Source of the DNA: Nitrospinota bacterium
GTDB taxonomy: Bacteria; UBA8248
Length of the DNA: 7,529 bases
NCBI GenBank assembly: GCA_003506735.1
Contig: DNYS01000183.1
Span: 608-8,136, forward strand
Reading direction: 5' to 3'
Under the pieces are notes generated by a model. That model saw nothing but the letters and a program-made list of their open reading frames with translations, ran no database searches and was not told where the DNA came from. The stretch's first letter is position 1. Every line of letters starts with the position of its first letter. A program made the position numbers and the translations under genes. Of this stretch, positions 6,701 through 7,529 are shown in pieces.

Positions 6701-7153
6701 TTAAGAGTAATCCCCTGGCCGGGCGCTGAAGGGGGGATCAGCACCTGCGTTCCAAATTGTCCAGCGCTTGGGATGTACGACGAAACGTACCCGATCCACC
6801 TGGGCAACGGGGCCCGCCATGAATTTTGGCGCTATTTCGGGGCCGAGGTAGCGTTCCGCGCATCGTCCAATAAGATCATGGTCTTTTCCGACGCCTTCGA
6901 TGAGCTCCACCTCCCCCTCGCAAACAACGGCAGCATATGGGGGATTGTCCTTATCCACTACGATAGAAATTTTGGGATTATTCCTGACAATACGGGTGTG
7001 GATACCTACAGTTTTTGTGCTGATGAGAAATTTACCATCTTCCCAAATATACCAGATGGGACGGATAAGCTGTCCACCATTCTCGCGCGTTACCGAGAAA
7101 CGGCACATGCGTTTTTCCGCCAGAAATGAATCGATAAAGGCCTTGTCGCCCAT
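6701..7153 (-). CDS. Pyridoxamine 5'-phosphate oxidase-like (FMN/F420) split-barrel protein
   Basis: This 150-residue cytoplasmic protein matches the PNPOx-like split beta-barrel group, whose members bind FMN, F420 or heme and often reduce small molecules. Visible features are FLAEKRMCRFSVTRENGG (10-27), RPIWYIWEDGKFLISTKT (31-48, the strand-turn-strand cofactor region), RIVRNNPKISIVVDKDNPP, the segment VVCEGEVELIE, then ERYLGPE and a closing VHPKRWTIWNAG. Length is normal for single-domain members (130-160). The frame opens at a TTG at 7168, but that codon lies inside the Shine-Dalgarno sequence; ATG at 7153 with GGAGGAG six bases upstream is clearly the start. It may act in detoxification or redox metabolism, but cofactor and substrate cannot be told, and classical vitamin B6 oxidase is unlikely at this length. 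The gene is intact and converges with the oxidase-like gene. Confidence 0.9.
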   Translation of the reverse strand: MGDKAFIDSFLAEKRMCRFSVTRENGGQLIRPIWYIWEDGKFLISTKTVGIHTRIVRNNPKISIVVDKDNPPYAAVVCEGEVELIEGVGKDHDLIGRCAERYLGPEIAPKFMAGPVAQVDRVRFVVHPKRWTIWNAGADPPFSARPGDYS

Positions 7154-7159
7154 TCCAAT

Positions 7160-7166
7160 CTCCTCC
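7160..7166 (-). promoter_or_regulatory. Ribosome binding site of the flavin-barrel gene
   Basis: GGAGGAG on the minus strand is followed by six bases and ATG at 7153-7151. It decides the start against the longer TTG reading. Confidence 0.8.
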
Positions 7167-7200
7167 AAAATGGTGGGACCAGCATAAATCCAAAGGGCAT

Positions 7201-7223
7201 TTCCGGTCCAAAAAATACCGGAA
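7201..7223. other. Small hairpin in the spacer upstream of the flavin-barrel gene
   Basis: TTCCGGT (7201-7207) and ACCGGAA (7217-7223) are perfect 7-bp inverted repeats with a nine-base A-rich loop. On the minus strand it follows the stop of the membrane-protein remnant by about 60 bases and precedes the flavin-barrel start by about 48. The T-run is inside the loop, not after the stem, so it is not a standard terminator. Confidence 0.3.
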
Positions 7224-7283
7224 CACCGGGAAGGTTACGATACCTGCCAGATTGGTTCAGACTACTCTCGCGAAGAGCGCGGA

Positions 7284-7529
7284 TCAACGCCCCAAAACAA
7301 TAAAAATCATCCCTCCCGCAGTGAAAAATACCCCCTTAACCATGGCAAGGCGAATGCGCTCGAATCCCCTTAAAAAGATCGAAGAGGAACACCACGAAAA
7401 ACAAGGCGGTAGCGGTCAAGGCCAAACAATTGAACGTCAGCCAGAAACACAAGCGCGCCTCCCGGAACAAAGGGTGGGGCAATGAAGAGGCCGCCACCGC
7501 CGGGTCGATCACCCTCAGTAAAAAGCGGC
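7284..7529 (-). pseudogene. C-terminal part of a membrane protein with an apparent frameshift, cut by the window edge
   Basis: The protein is not recognised. Reading leftwards from the window edge, the frame from 7527 gives RFLLRVIDPAVAASSLPHPL, then a membrane helix around FWLTFNCLALTATALFFVVF and LFDLFKG, before meeting TAA at 7338-7336. The neighbouring frame carries the expected continuation, FERIRLAMVKGVFFTAGGM then IFIVLGR, ending in TGA at 7286-7284. Removing one base in the homopolymers at 7366-7376 (four C, two T, five A on the plus strand) joins them into LFDLFKGFERIRLAMVKG. Codon third positions are GC-rich in the first segment, as in neighbouring genes, supporting coding. The result is two C-terminal membrane helices with a basic loop. 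This may be a real broken gene or a sequence error in a homopolymer. It lies 130 bp upstream of the flavin-barrel gene on the same strand. Confidence 0.45.

Noticed and set aside
6084..6704. Plus-strand open frame of 206 codons over the oxidase-like gene
   Set aside because: Its translation is Arg/His/Pro-rich without helices, whereas the overlapping GTG-started frame has a strong ribosome binding site and four membrane helices.
6773..7129. Plus-strand open frame of 118 codons
   Set aside because: It is antisense to the flavin-barrel gene, which has family motifs and a near-perfect ribosome binding site.

Overview
This 7.5 kb window comes from the chromosome of a GC-rich bacterium, most likely Gram-negative because it carries a TRAP transporter with an exported, periplasm-type binding protein. 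No rRNA, tRNA, insertion sequence, phage gene or CRISPR array is visible, and the species cannot be named from the sequence. Gene starts have good Shine-Dalgarno sequences. Both TAG and TGA end apparently intact genes.

Left part (1-1432, + strand): the remains of a YtcJ-like amidohydrolase (Amidohydro_3 family). Its 5' end is cut off by the window. It is interrupted by one frameshift in an A-run and by two in-frame TAG codons, yet everything between these lesions still reads as well-conserved enzyme. It is either a young pseudogene or an error-affected sequence.

Centre (1474-5225, - strand): an intact two-gene TRAP transporter operon, transcribed towards the amidohydrolase. First comes a TAXI-family periplasmic solute-binding protein with a signal peptide. 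Next is a 140-bp spacer holding a perfect 11-bp GC hairpin. Last is an 870-residue fused TRAP permease (4TM/12TM type). The operon converges on the amidohydrolase with only 41 bp between stop codons, and a bulged hairpin lies in that gap. The side-by-side arrangement suggests, but does not prove, uptake and hydrolysis of a related organic acid or amide.

Upstream of the operon (5226-5682) is a 457-bp region without a convincing gene. It has an operator-like pair of 9-bp direct repeats 21 bp apart, three paired G-runs (one a G-quadruplex candidate), and two diverged copies of a GC-rich repeat 67 bp apart.

Right part (5683-7529): four unrelated-looking small genes. A small membrane protein of unknown function (- strand) is divergent from a GTG-started four-helix membrane protein resembling a single module of the cytochrome-c-oxidase subunit I/NnrS-like group, with an HAH motif. 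This converges on a pyridoxamine 5'-phosphate oxidase-like flavin/F420 split-barrel protein (- strand). At the right edge is the C-terminal part of another membrane protein (- strand), which seems to carry a homopolymer frameshift.

Nothing here forms a clearly new biological system. The points most worth a second look are the multiply interrupted amidohydrolase, the structured intergenic DNA around the TRAP operon, and the stand-alone oxidase-like module.
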